A stretch of 64,000 nucleotides of DNA, from positions 1,550,001 to 1,614,000 of the forward strand of contig JARGXX010000016.1 of the NCBI GenBank assembly GCA_030374765.1. The letters run 5' to 3'. A program made the position numbers and the translations under genes. This document shows, in pieces, positions 39,469 to 49,723 of the stretch. How positions within the stretch are numbered: position 1 is the first letter of the stretch; each line of letters begins with the position of its first letter. Under the pieces are notes generated by a model. The model was not told the DNA's origin and searched no databases. It was given only the letters and a program-made list of their open reading frames with translations. The DNA comes from Agarophyton chilense (lineage: Eukaryota > Rhodophyta > Florideophyceae > Gracilariales > Gracilariaceae).

Positions 39469-42400
39469 TCACCTTGAGCGAATCAATTCCCCTAGGATGT
39501 CGATACTGACGTATTGTAAAGGCGCGTTCGCCAGGAATAACGTCATCGGTTTCCGCTTCCTGTAAAGCTTCACGAGATTCTTTGCACATGATGTACACAA
39601 CCTCACTGTAGCATGGCAGTCCATTGCCAAAGTAGGCCAGTAAAAATCTCTTCTTAGAGCCATGAACAACTTCGTTCCTCCTGGATGACCAGACAGCCTG
39701 CTGTAGTGTGCCAGATGGAGTACTCGACTCTTCAAGACGTGTGGAATCACGATTTGATCATGCTTTTCGACATGTCTTAACAGTATTCCTCGTGAATCGA
39801 GTGAAAAGGGGAGCTCCTCCCCCCCGTTAAGACGAGAGCGTATCGACGCACAAAACGTATCGGCGTGTTGCTCATTGAGGAGCTCAGTGCACGAGATTCG
39901 CTCGAGTTGAACTGAAGGGTCAGTGTCCGCTAATGCAAGGAACGGGTCTGCATCCGAATAATCATCAAGGGTCTCTTCTTCTTCTTCTTCAAAAGATGGC
40001 GAATGGGTCTCCATGTAGAAGCAAGGTATCTCTTCATCGATTTCGCCTTGGGTTTCGCCCAGTGTTTTGAGTCGCGATAGCGCATCAGCTTGGACAGTCG
40101 CCAATCCCTTCTTATACTTCACTTCGAAATCGAATTCAGAGAGGAGTAATCGCTATCGTATGAGACGACCAGACGGGTCTATACTGGACAGTAACCATCG
40201 TAGAGACGAATGATCCGTGTTGACGGTAAAACGTTCTCCTTGGAGATACGGTCGCCATGTGGTTAGAGCCCAAACGACTGCAAGGCATTCCTTTTCTGAA
40301 AATGAATACTTCTTCTCAGCTGCGTTCAGCAATCTTGACCAGTAGCCAGTGGGTTTGCGTTCACCATCAGGGTGTGTTTGAAAAAGGGCACACCCTACTT
40401 GGTACTCGCTAGAATCGGTATCCACTGAGTATGGCAGGTTGGGGATGGGCAGCGCCAAGACTGGGGTTGTAATAATCTTTGTCTTCAGCGTGTCGCACGC
40501 TTCCGCTTCAGCTTGTCTGAATTGTCCCAGCTGTACTGGTTGTCTTTTACGCAGCTTTACGTTGAGCGGTGCCGCTATATGCGAGTATCGCGGCACGAAT
40601 CGTCGGTAGACATTGCACAAGCCGAGGAAAGAACGCAATTGCTTCTGTGTCGACGGAGGTTGTACTTCGTGGTGAGCCGCCGTTTTTGCCTCTTGAATGG
40701 CAAGCTGTCCCGGCTTGATCACATGTCCTAAGTACCGGACGGTGCCAGCGAACCATTCGCATTTCTTGAACTTCAAGGTGATATCTGCTCTCTGTAGTGC
40801 TTTGAGGATCTCCTCGACATGCCGTAAATGGCTTTCCACATCCTGGGAAAAGATGATCACATCGTCCAAATAGACTAAACAAGTCTTCCACTTGTATCTT
40901 GAGAGTAAGATGTCCAGAGTACGCTGGAAAGTAGCCGGTGCATTCGTGAAGTCAAATGGCATCCTTTTGAAACGGTAGAGACCGGCGTGACACGCAAATG
41001 CGGTTTTATCTTGGTCTTCTTCCGCTACAGGCACCTGTTTATAGCCAGAGTTGGCGTCCAACGTGGTGAACACGTTCGCTTCTCCCAATCTTTCGTTGCA
41101 TTCGTCCATTCGAGGCAACGGGTATGTATCTCGAACTGTAACTGCGTTCAGTTTCCGATAATCGATACAGAATCGTAAAGAACCATCAGGTTTTGGAACC
41201 AGCACCACTGGTGAGGCCCAAGCAGATTGAGCTGCTTCGATTACTCCTTCTTCCAGCATTTTGCTGACATTCTCCTCCTCGATTTGGCGAGTTCGCGGTC
41301 CCGCTCTGTAGGGTGGTTGGGAGATGGGTCGTGACCCTGGGACCAAATCAATGTGGTGTTCCGTAGCGGAGATCTCTCCTAGTTTTCCACTCCACATGGA
41401 TGTATACTTCTTCAACATAGACCTGATCTTCGTTCTGTAGTGTTCTGACACATGTGCTAAGTCTAGCTCATCGACCAGGCTCTCTGGATCCTTTGCCGTT
41501 TGCAATTGATCTCCGGACGGAGTTTGAAGTTTTTCGTCTGTGTCACCGACATGGGTTAGTCCCAATACTTCTGCAGTAGAAATATGAGTACGGCCCACCA
41601 CTGTGGGATGAGGCAAAGCTGTTGCAACAACCTGATTCTTCGATATCTGATAATCGTTATCGGTGAAGTTACTCACTAGTATCCAAAAGGGGCTACAAGG
41701 ATCAACCTGAACAATGCCGTTAGCGACTAGAAATCCACGGGATTCGTACATCCGAGTATTCGGTTGAACTACCACGAGTCTGTGTCGTTCTGTTCTTACT
41801 TGAACCCACGGTTGGGTTTGCGCCTTCAGCATGGCACTCTTTGCTACTCGAATCCTCGGCGAGACACGTCCTCGGGATTTCCCGTATTCCATAGATGGTG
41901 GAAGTGGAGGTGCTTCGGGGCAACGACGCATTGGCTTGCGAACAATTGGTACCATTGATCCTTCATCTAGTTCGACCAGTTTTTTTCGCGGGCGAATGGC
42001 TTCGACAATCTTGTTCCAATAATCACATCCCAGTACCACTGGTGCAGCTAACGTCTTACAGACGATGAAGTCGACTAGGACTACAAAGCGTCCCAAACGC
42101 ACCACGAGTCGACCTGTTCCCAGTGTCTTCACAGCATTTTTGTTGGCATCCCGGATGTCCAGTACTGGACCGAATCGAATACGTTCTAAGTCAGCAGGAG
42201 CGAGCTCCGATTCTCGTATAAGGTTCAGACCAGCACCTGTGTCCATGATAATCAATCGACGAGATAACAGATTCCTGTCAGAGCCGATGTCGGCATAGAC
42301 TTTATAGTTTCTTTTAGACATTACCATGAGATAACTTTCCCGTTTTGACGGACGAGTATAACATCTCCAAGGAAGATGTAACTCACAGTCAAACTGTACT

Positions 42401-42510
42401 CGCTTTCCGTCCGGTGGATTGATTACGTACAGCGGAAATTTGGGAGGCATCAAGAGAATCTTGGGCTTCCAAGCGCGGGAGCAGGGATGCGAGCTCTCCC
42501 TGGTCAGCAC
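39469..42510 (-). pseudogene. Gypsy-1 pol: protease, reverse transcriptase, RNase H, integrase N-part
   Basis: One minus-strand frame runs from 42510 down to 39469 with a single TAG at 40153-40155, where the context suggests a Trp codon before RLLLSEFDFEV. The protease has LIIMDTGAGLNLI. The reverse transcriptase has SPVVLVPKPDGSLRFCIDYR, FTTLDANSGYKQV and LVYLDDVIIFS. RNase H has VDTDSSEYQVGCAL and YSFSEKECLAVVWAL. The integrase zinc region reads HYSRLSGHPG...CTSC, and the core begins YVSIDILGEL before a TGA. All motifs up to RNase H are intact, so this was recently an active enzyme. The gag frame differs by one base position, as is common for Gypsy gag and pol. Confidence 0.93.
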
Positions 42511-42551
42511 TACGAGATCGACTAGTGCCGACCCCCTAGGGGTTCCCTCAC

Positions 42552-44738
42552 TTAGTTTTCCGGTTGCACCGGCTTATTCGCCTCAAAGGTGCCTCTTCCT
42601 ACCGGGGTTCCGGGTTGTAACACTTCAGCATTCTGAGCAACCGGCTTGTCCGTCCGGCGCATTGGCGTCTGAGAAAACCAACTTTTGGCTTTCCAATACA
42701 TGCCCGCCGGTACGCGGCTCCTTTCCTCTTCTGAGAGTGCTTCATAATTCGTCATGATACGACTCAGATTCTTTGCAGGAAGCGTGCATTCTGCGCTCAA
42801 ATGGTGTTTTCCATAACATGAATAACAGATCAAACCGTCACGACGGTTGGTCAACATAAGTTGTGAACGGTATGCCGTGCGAGTATCCACGCATCCGGGT
42901 TCCCGATTCTCAAAACCTCCTTGTGGAGGCACCGTGTAGGGACGGTACATAGGGCGACGGCCATCCATAGCCATTAGGGCTTCCTCGTCCTGAGACTCCG
43001 AGTATGGGAGATCCACTGTAGGTACAGAAGAGTCCGTATATTCCATTAAATTGACCGCCTCCTCATGCGAGTCACTCCCTTAGGGTGCCAACGACGAATC
43101 TCGTGAGTGCACTGGAGATTCCAGATGTAGCAGTTTGCTGCGCTGATTAACTCTGGCGGAGATCTTCTCCTTACCGATTGAGGTTCCAAAAGCCACTGAA
43201 CGACGGGGGCTACCACGCGCTCTGGCCGCGTCTCTTTCAGCTTTTGCAAACTGAACTAACTCCAAAAAAGAGACTCTTCCATGCTTCTCTCGATATCGAG
43301 CTACCAACGAATTGATGCTCGGGCCCAGCCCGTCGATGTACAAGGTAATATTGTCCTCCGTCGAGTGGAAGTTTCCACAGCGGACTGAAGCTTTGTGAAG
43401 CCTTGAGCTGTACTCAGCTTCGCCCTCCTCAGGCTTTTGGGTCACATCCCTTAGGTCCAGGATCGCCTGACGTATCGCGTTTGAAGTCGCGTAACTGCGC
43501 AGCAAATACTGCACCGCCTCTGGCCCAGAGGTAACGCCGTCTTCATTGGCTGTCAATGATCCGCATACGGAACGATACTGCTCCAAAGCAAAAACCTTCA
43601 GGAAGTGTGGTAGAGACACAAATGCCTGTGGTTCACTCATCTCTAGAGTGTCTGCTTCGGCAACGAATCGAGTGAGAAACTCGATAACGAGAATGGGGGT
43701 TTTCCCATCAAATGTTAAATCATTAAGGCCGATCTTCAATCGTTTGATGTGATCCTTCACCTTCGCGGTTTCGCGTCCTGATCGCTTCTTGCTCTTCACC
43801 TTCAGACGGTAGTACCTGTAATTCAGGACCTTCCGATGAAGCGGATTCGTGCACGGGAGCACCTTCAATCCTCTGTAAGGTGAGCCTTTTTTTCTCATTA
43901 ACCACGAAGACGTGTTCTTTTTCCGAGATCGGGACCTTCGATGACCATCATCACTGTCGTCATCATCTGACGTATCTGAATCATCAGAATCATTAGTACT
44001 TGAACTGAAGCCCTTCGTACTTGACGATTCATCACTCGAATCACGTGCGGACTTCCGCTTCTTACGTCGTGGCTTCGACTTCTTCGAACGAGCTTCCTTC
44101 AAAGGAGCTCGTTCCTCTTCCAGCACGACTGGTTTAGCAGCAGTCTGTGCATGAACTGCCGCCTCCAGGCGTTCTAAAAGAGGGTAAATTCGAGTGAGGA
44201 CTTCCTCTACATCCACAGTTAAGCCGGGTAGCGCATCGGGCGTACTCTCGTACCTTTCCAGTAGATGGTTCAAATCCTCACTTAGTGTTTTCACTGATGC
44301 AGAGACCTGCTTCCCATTTTCTTGACGAACGAGTGCTTGATGCGCACTGCGTAATTGTTCGACATCAGCGATAAGAGCAGCGATCTTCGATTCCAACGCA
44401 ACCATGTGCACACGCGAAGCGCTTGACTCACCCTTGAGACGACGCAATTCTCTGCGCAAATCATCCTCTTCTTGAGGTCCGACGACCTCAGGGTCAACTA
44501 CGGCTTCTGTGGTGGGCGTGACTGCCACTGCCACAGGGGCCGGTACATCCGAGAGATCTCGTTCATCATTCACCGAGCGTGAGCGCGACATCGCTTGACG
44601 ATACAGCCGCTCTACGGCTTCAACAGATGAGGCGAGCCTCGGTTTCGGGGGTGGTCCCGCAGGACCGGGACGACCAGTACTCGACTGGCTTCGGGTCTTC
44701 GGCATCCTAGACCAAACCTGAGTCCAGGTGCAAACCAA
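42552..44738 (-). pseudogene. Gypsy-1 gag
   Basis: The frame is open from about 44738 (ATG 44703-44705, MPKTRSQS, is the better start) to a stop at 42552, with one TAA at 43080-43082. The N-terminal third has a coiled-coil-like part, then a basic and Ser/Asp-rich linker. The capsid-like part includes LNDLTFDGKTPILVIEFLTRF and LTANEDGVTSGPEAVQYLLR. After the TAA the same frame continues to a zinc knuckle CYSCYGKHHLSAEC (CX2CX4HX4C). The TAA lies exactly between capsid and nucleocapsid parts; it may be a simple mutation. Confidence 0.88.
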
Positions 44739-44920
44739 ATGCTGTCTTCGACGTCTCTACCACGTGTTCAACCACGATGAATTCCGCAATTGCCGGAGGT
44801 GGTTCGATAAACAATATGTGTAGTGATTCCACTTCTTCCAAGTGTCGATATCGATTCCACGTTCCAGGAACGAATTGTTCAGTGCAGCTGACCACAGTGG
44901 TTCGAAGTCGGGAGACCACT

Positions 44921-45636
44921 TGTAGTATCCGCTCTAACGGAGAGAGCAGACACCTGCGACAGCGTTCGGACTGCCGATGGGTCGCTTCCGGCGAAGGAAA
45001 AGGGGTGGTAGAGCTACAACACCAGCGAGCTGGAAGTGGGGTGCAAGGCCACTACTCGCCAGCGAGGGTGAACAGTACAACTATAAAACGTTGATGGGAA
45101 GTAGGTACGAGACGGCTCGTGAAGTGGTTGGGGGCTGACTATCTATTATAGCTCGTTCGGATCTCCGATTAAGGAATCCTAAGCGCGGAACAGAATAGTC
45201 ATGATGCCCATGTTGTCTCCTTTACTTGGAGTCGGCGCTCACCTCTGGTACACTATAAACTGTGTACCAGGGTGAGTGCCCAAATAAATATATAAATAAT
45301 ACCCAGTGGTCAGCCACTTAGCCCAACCACTGTATGGGTATGGTCCCTAATGGACGTCTAGCTACAAAGGGTAGTAAAGCCCTCCACGTGGATCGCCACT
45401 ACATGCGCCGTTGCCAATATGGCATTCCCCTAGAAAGGGTCGCAACTATGCGCGCGCCATGGTAAGCCACTCGACCCATGACGCCACGTGTTCCAATAAG
45501 ACATTCTGCCTCTAGGCATCCTATGCGGGATGCCGCTTCATATCACAATGCTAATGATAACACTCACTCATGAGTTCCAACCGCGACTTCGCGAACAACC
45601 AACCTATCGGATTCCCCGGCATAGTAGAATATTACA
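44921..45636 (-). repeat. 5' LTR of Gypsy-1
   Basis: 716 bp, TGTAG...CTACA in plus reading, nearly identical to 35792-36507. It is followed by CTACG (45637-45641), the target duplicate with one change. Confidence 0.95.
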
Positions 45637-45641
45637 CTACG

Positions 45642-45833
45642 CGGAGCGGGAGGGCTGTTGGTCTGAGTTGTTGTATATGCTCGTAAAGCACATAGTAAAA
45701 TCGGGGAAAATCAAGTGGGCACAAGGTGTACCTCCTTGTTCTCTCCGTCACCAGTGTCCTGGGGCGGAGCAAGGGTGAGGTTTATTATGCAATGCCGGCG
45801 ACATTGTGGTAGGTGGCAATCGTGCATTGCACA
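45642..45833 (-). repeat. Outer fragment of Copia-2 5' LTR
   Basis: 192 bp aligned with 28997-29191. On the minus strand it starts TGTGCAATGCACG, matching the outer end of the left copy. Confidence 0.75.
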
Positions 45834-45900
45834 CTGAAATTCAGAGATAGCAAGGAACGCAACTGTCTTCAAACGGTGGGGTGCGCCGCTGCCTCGCAAG
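45834..45900 (-). repeat. Inverted-repeat arm flanking Copia-2 (right)
   Basis: It contains CAGAGATAGCAAGGAACGC, the inverse of the arm left of the other LTR (28941-28977) with a few changes, plus a further shared GCGCAC block. Confidence 0.6.
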
Positions 45901-47040
45901 GACAGCAGAGCCCGCAACTATCTTCCGCCGACGACCTAGATCGCCTTCTTACGGTACTAAACTACGGTTTGTGAGTTTTTCTTTCAAAGAAAACAGCCCA
46001 TCAACAGCTAGAGTTAAAGAGAAAGCTTTGAAGAGTACAACGACGACTCAAGCAAACCGTGCAATCCACACCAGAACTCCCACGTCCATTCTTTCGAAAA
46101 ACTACTCTTTAACCAAAGAGAAGACATCTTTAGAATTCGTGCGATCAAATTGAAAGCGTAATGTCTGGAAACGTAACGTCAAACCCACAACCGAACGTTT
46201 TGACATGCAAGCAGTTTTAAGACTCTTGCCATACCGCCAGGCTGACGAAGGTAACCTTGCATTTTGCTGGGCTGTAAGTTGCTCGAACAATGATAGCTGA
46301 AAAAGTAATCATGTCCACGCGAGGTAAAAACGTCCCGCTGATTCACTTCGATTTCTTCAAATCGTTTCCTTCATCTTTCTCTAATGAGCTTAGAAATAAT
46401 GAAAAAGATTCTTCTTAAAAATGAGAATTGATCATCGCTACCGGTGTGTAGCTGGACGTTGGGCTAACATCTATACGACTCGCGAAGAAACTAAAGCCTG
46501 ATTTTGAGTGACTTCAACGGTTGCTATTATTAGCAAAAGATGGCAAGAAGTTGGTTTATAAGTAGATGCGATGAGCGGGCAATACTTTCGTGTCAAAGCG
46601 AAACAGGGTATCAAAGTTGTAAGAAAAATGGAACTCCTTGTAAAACATGGACACGATGCCGTCCTCCCACATTCTCATTGTGCTGCATGAAAAGCTTTGA
46701 AAAGCTTCTTTGAGATAGCGGCACCAAAAGAGCTCGAAAAGCTACGACTATTTGAGCTGTCAAGAGTCCCTGAAAATGGGCTGCTAAACGGAGGTAGGCA
46801 GATTTAAAAAAAAGTCTTTTGGACACCCCAGTATCTAAAGTGCTTTGGCACGAGTGTCCGCTTTGGAGTGGACAACTGGAATCGGCTGTTCAACGCGCTA
46901 AGTCATGTGGTACGAGCAATCCAGTTTAGGATCTCGGACCTACGCACAGTCTCATTCGAGAGTTGACTCTTTTTTTAAAACATTCCCCAGACTCTGCGAG
47001 AAATTGAACACGCGGAGAAACACTTGGACACAGGTTTGAA
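45901..47040. other. Undefined interval before the DIRS-like relic
   Basis: No gene is recognised. Short open frames at 45881-46153 (+), 46102-46290 (-) and 46611-46826 (-) carry no known motif. The part from about 46850 may already belong to the 5' side of the DIRS-like polyprotein. Confidence 0.35.
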
Positions 47041-48400
47041 AGAAAAAACTTACGAAGATATCACACAAAACTACCTAGTGGAGAAGATGAAGGAGATACG
47101 AATGATTTCACCAGCCTTTCTAGTTTGCAGCCCGGACTCTTCAGGTAAGCGGAAAAGACATTTCGTCACCATATTTCATCTTCATGGCAAGAACTGATTG
47201 CGTGGTACCGTGATGATGGAAACACTATCAGCTTTGCTATCTACTTACGGTGAGACGACTTTTTCATGTTCTGGGACCTCCGGAGAGGCTACGGAGCTGT
47301 CGAACTTCACCTGAACGAGCGAGAAAAATTTACTTCCTGTTCTGGCGGAAAATATATACGTTTCATAACTTTTCCGTTCGGTTAGGTGCATTCGGCACTC
47401 TGGTTCACAAAACTATTAAAGCATCTAGTGTCTTTTATGAGGCAGACTTTGGAATATAGGGTTTTTTATTACATAGAAGATTTTCTTATCGCACCAACCC
47501 CACTCAGAAGAGTTTGTAACCGACAGGAATGTACCTGTGCACGCACACGAGTCCACGGAGTTTTGAAGAGGATCGGTATCAAAAGGCACCCCGAAAAGAA
47601 GTGTTGGCAAGAATCGAAAGTGCTAGATCAACTGGGGTGTCGTATCAACCCCAGTAGAATGGAGGTATCCATAGTGAGCCGCAAGATAGAAAGGCTATAT
47701 CAGCATGCAAGGAAGCTTCTACTCGTTGCACCGATATACAGACGATGGTGTCTTGGAAGAGTCTACGGTATTTCAGCTGCGTCTGCAATTCTTTATCCTT
47801 GGCCTTTCTTCTCGAACGGTCCTACACACGTGCCATGTACGACAACATGGCATCAACTGCGTACAAGACTGTCAAGTTCAACGCAAAGCAGAAAAAGGTC
47901 CGGTCTTTTTGATAGTCACTCCAAGACCTTCGATACTGGAGTTGCATTATCCAGGAAGAAGATCGCCGCCAAGAATCCGAAGAGCTACAACTCTGCCTAC
48001 GCAGCGACGCAGCTGATGTAGGCTACGTTTGGACACTAGGAGCAAACTTGAAAGTTTGTAGCCAAGGTTCGTGGGAAGGGGGCGGCTTATGGAGCGCTAC
48101 GCCTCGGACGCAACCCTCTCAGGGAGCTGTGAGCATAGCGCCTTCTGCTTGGTCTCCAATTCGCGAAGCAGATGTCAGATCCACCGTTTAAGCACGTGCT
48201 GGTAAAGAACAACAATTAAGCGGTGGCTTCAATGCACAAAGCAATGGTATTGTCTTCATGATCTATGATGAGCTAACTTAGGAAACTACCGAACCTTTTA
48301 AACGCATTAGGTGTCTGCGTTCAAGCTCGATGGCTGCCCAGCGCAGTGGACCAATTCGTGGAATATCTGTCGAGGACGTGGCCCCCACACGAGAGCCTTG
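47041..48400 (+). pseudogene. DIRS/Ngaro-like reverse transcriptase and RNase H, decayed
   Basis: Plus-strand segments follow the order of tyrosine-recombinase retrotransposons. ISPAFLVCSPDSSGKRKRHF is the start of the RT (about 47100-47165). WDLRRGYGAVELHL holds the first catalytic Asp (about 47270-47310). YIRFITFPFG is followed by a TAG at 47383-47385, then ALWFTKLLK. The YxDD box is changed to YYIEDFLIAP (about 47465-47495). Next come LKRIGIKRHPEKKCWQES, LDQLGCRINPSRMEVSI and an ARKLL helix. After a frame change, SDAADVGYVWTLGAN resembles the RNase H start, and ARWLPSAVDQFVEYLSRTW its end. The relic is cut at 48400 by the LTR of Gypsy-2. No tyrosine recombinase was found. Confidence 0.6.
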
Positions 48401-48846
48401 TGTAACGCAATGCCTGGTAGGTCGGTGTACTGGTCTCGACCGGTGGTAGCGTGGTAGAGCGGGTCCTAACGTTCGAATCCTTGACGGCGGCACTCCCAGA
48501 GTACTTGGTCCAATGGGCTGGCGTTTACTGCGTAGTCCTACAGGTCGGAGGTACGGAAACGATGGCTTGAAGACCAATTGGTGGAACTAATGTACCAAAG
48601 AGGGTAATTTAGTATCCTAACGGTGCCTACCTTACTCTTAGGAAGAACCGTCACTCGAGCCAAGTAAATAGTAATGGTGAGGTGCTGGGATCTCCCTGGA
48701 ACTGTAATGCTAATCTATTATACTAATTAAAATAAATTAGCAATCTACATCAGTCCAGCTGAGATCGGCCAGTCCAAGCGGCGTCTGTAAGATCCCTTAG
48801 GGCCCGGCGGCTTACAGAGCTCAACCGTTATTGTTGCTCCTCCACA
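48401..48846 (-). repeat. 3' LTR of Gypsy-2
   Basis: 446 bp, from TGTAACG to CCACA in plus reading. It contains a tRNA-like pair of boxes (GTGGTAGAGCGG at about 48451-48462 and GTTCGAATCC at 48471-48480), which is also present in the other copy. Confidence 0.9.
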
Positions 48847-49348
48847 TATCTCCCTCCTTAGGATTCAGGATTCGACTGTCACGGTGAAGTCCAGATTGCC
48901 TCATGATTGGCCCAGGGGACGTGAGCGCTTAGTCGCTCCCAAGACCATTGAACGGGACGGGACGTCGGGTCGTCATCACCTGTAGGGGTAGGAGGCAGCG
49001 TGAGCTGACCAATGTCGCCAGGGAGGCAATTCATTTTCCTACGGACTGAAACTCCCGCGCGCCGTGGACACTGGCCATAGATACATCGCCGGCGTATTCC
49101 TCGTGGCGCGTTAGCGCGATGGTCCCCTGTCTTATTCTCCTCTGATGGTCATTGGGGCCGTCCTTAGTCTCCGCTCTTTCTTTGGCGACCCTCCGCGCTT
49201 CGTCTACGGTAGTTTAGGCCTGTCAGTGCGCTCCGGTTAATTCCGTCATCTCTCCTTCCCATCGTGGTCACGAGCGATTCCTCTTATGTCTTTCCTGGGT
49301 ACCGCGAAATATGGCGTTCGTGGGAATGTTCTTTCGGAGGATTAGAGA

Positions 49349-49708
49349 GTGTGGCAGGACGAGAACATACGCGGTCCTCTAGGTCGTTTAGTTCCGCTCC
49401 CGGACATCATGATCCGCTTCCTAAGGAACCTGGGCATCCAGAATATCGTCCGTGGGACCCATTTTGACGTCGAGGAGGCCGAGCCCCTTTTGTATCATGT
49501 CCTACAGGTCGAGAAAGGCAAGACTCCCGGGTTTCTTTGGTATGACCACGATAACTACTCGTTCACGCCGATTCCGCTACATCTGCACCGCTTTCGGGAT
49601 CGGATTCGATTATCAAGCCCGTGCTTTCTCTTTCCAGGAATGACTTTGTCACCTCTTTTTCACACCGTACCTGCGGCTCCGCAGCCACAACTGTATCCAA
49701 ATTATTGA
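49349..49708 (+). other. Plus-strand open frame near the 3' LTR of Gypsy-2
   Basis: 119 codons, open from a GTG, ending in TAA. It includes IMIRFLRNLGIQNIVRG and KTPGFLWYDHDNYSF. These parts resemble ARELDLSLVLGSRV and GDFVWYDPWTRQ, in the same order, in the opposite-strand ORF of Gypsy-1, which lies in the same relative position. The similarity is weak and seen by eye only. If real, this is a truncated homologue. Confidence 0.35.
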
Positions 49709-49723
49709 CGTCTTTTTGACGCA

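Larger units (their letters stand above)
35792..45636 (-). mobile_element. Ty3/Gypsy chromovirus-like element with opposite-strand ORF (Gypsy-1)
   Basis: Two 716-bp LTRs (35792-36507 and 44921-45636) with TGTAG...CTACA ends differ at only about 15 sites by eye, so the insertion is fairly recent. The flanking 5 bp are GTACG and CTACG, one mismatch. On the minus strand are gag with zinc knuckle, protease, reverse transcriptase, RNase H, a truncated integrase and a C-terminal chromodomain, the chromovirus order. A purine-rich tract (GAGGGG) lies next to the 3' LTR. A primer-site-like TGGTCTCCCG begins two bases after the 5' LTR. On the plus strand, next to the 3' LTR, is a reading frame of about 561 codons with one stop. 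The integrase core deletion makes the copy non-autonomous. Confidence 0.92.
28976..45833 (-). mobile_element. Ty1/Copia element on minus strand (Copia-2), with nested Gypsy
   Basis: The 3' LTR is at 28976-29191. The 5' LTR is split into 35771-35791 and 45642-45833 by the Gypsy-1 insertion. The internal order on the minus strand is gag (35769-34595), protease region, integrase, reverse transcriptase, RNase H (down to 30880): Copia order. The two LTR copies, about 216 and 213 bp, match across the Gypsy insertion point, which shows that they belong together. The flanking duplication is imperfect (CTCTG versus CACTG if the LTR starts TGCAAT on the minus strand). About 1.7 kb lies between RNase H and the 3' LTR. 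All genes are broken. Confidence 0.75.

Noticed and set aside
44898-44920. tRNA 3' end at the Gypsy-1 leader
   Set aside because: TTCGAAGTCGGGAGACCA looks like a T loop followed by CCA, but it is about 5 bases too short for a tRNA 3' half. I keep it only as a primer-site-like sequence.
48451-48485. A true tRNA gene
   Set aside because: D-arm-like and T-arm-like parts are only about 10 bp apart with no anticodon arm and no acceptor pairing; it can at most be a tRNA-derived fragment.
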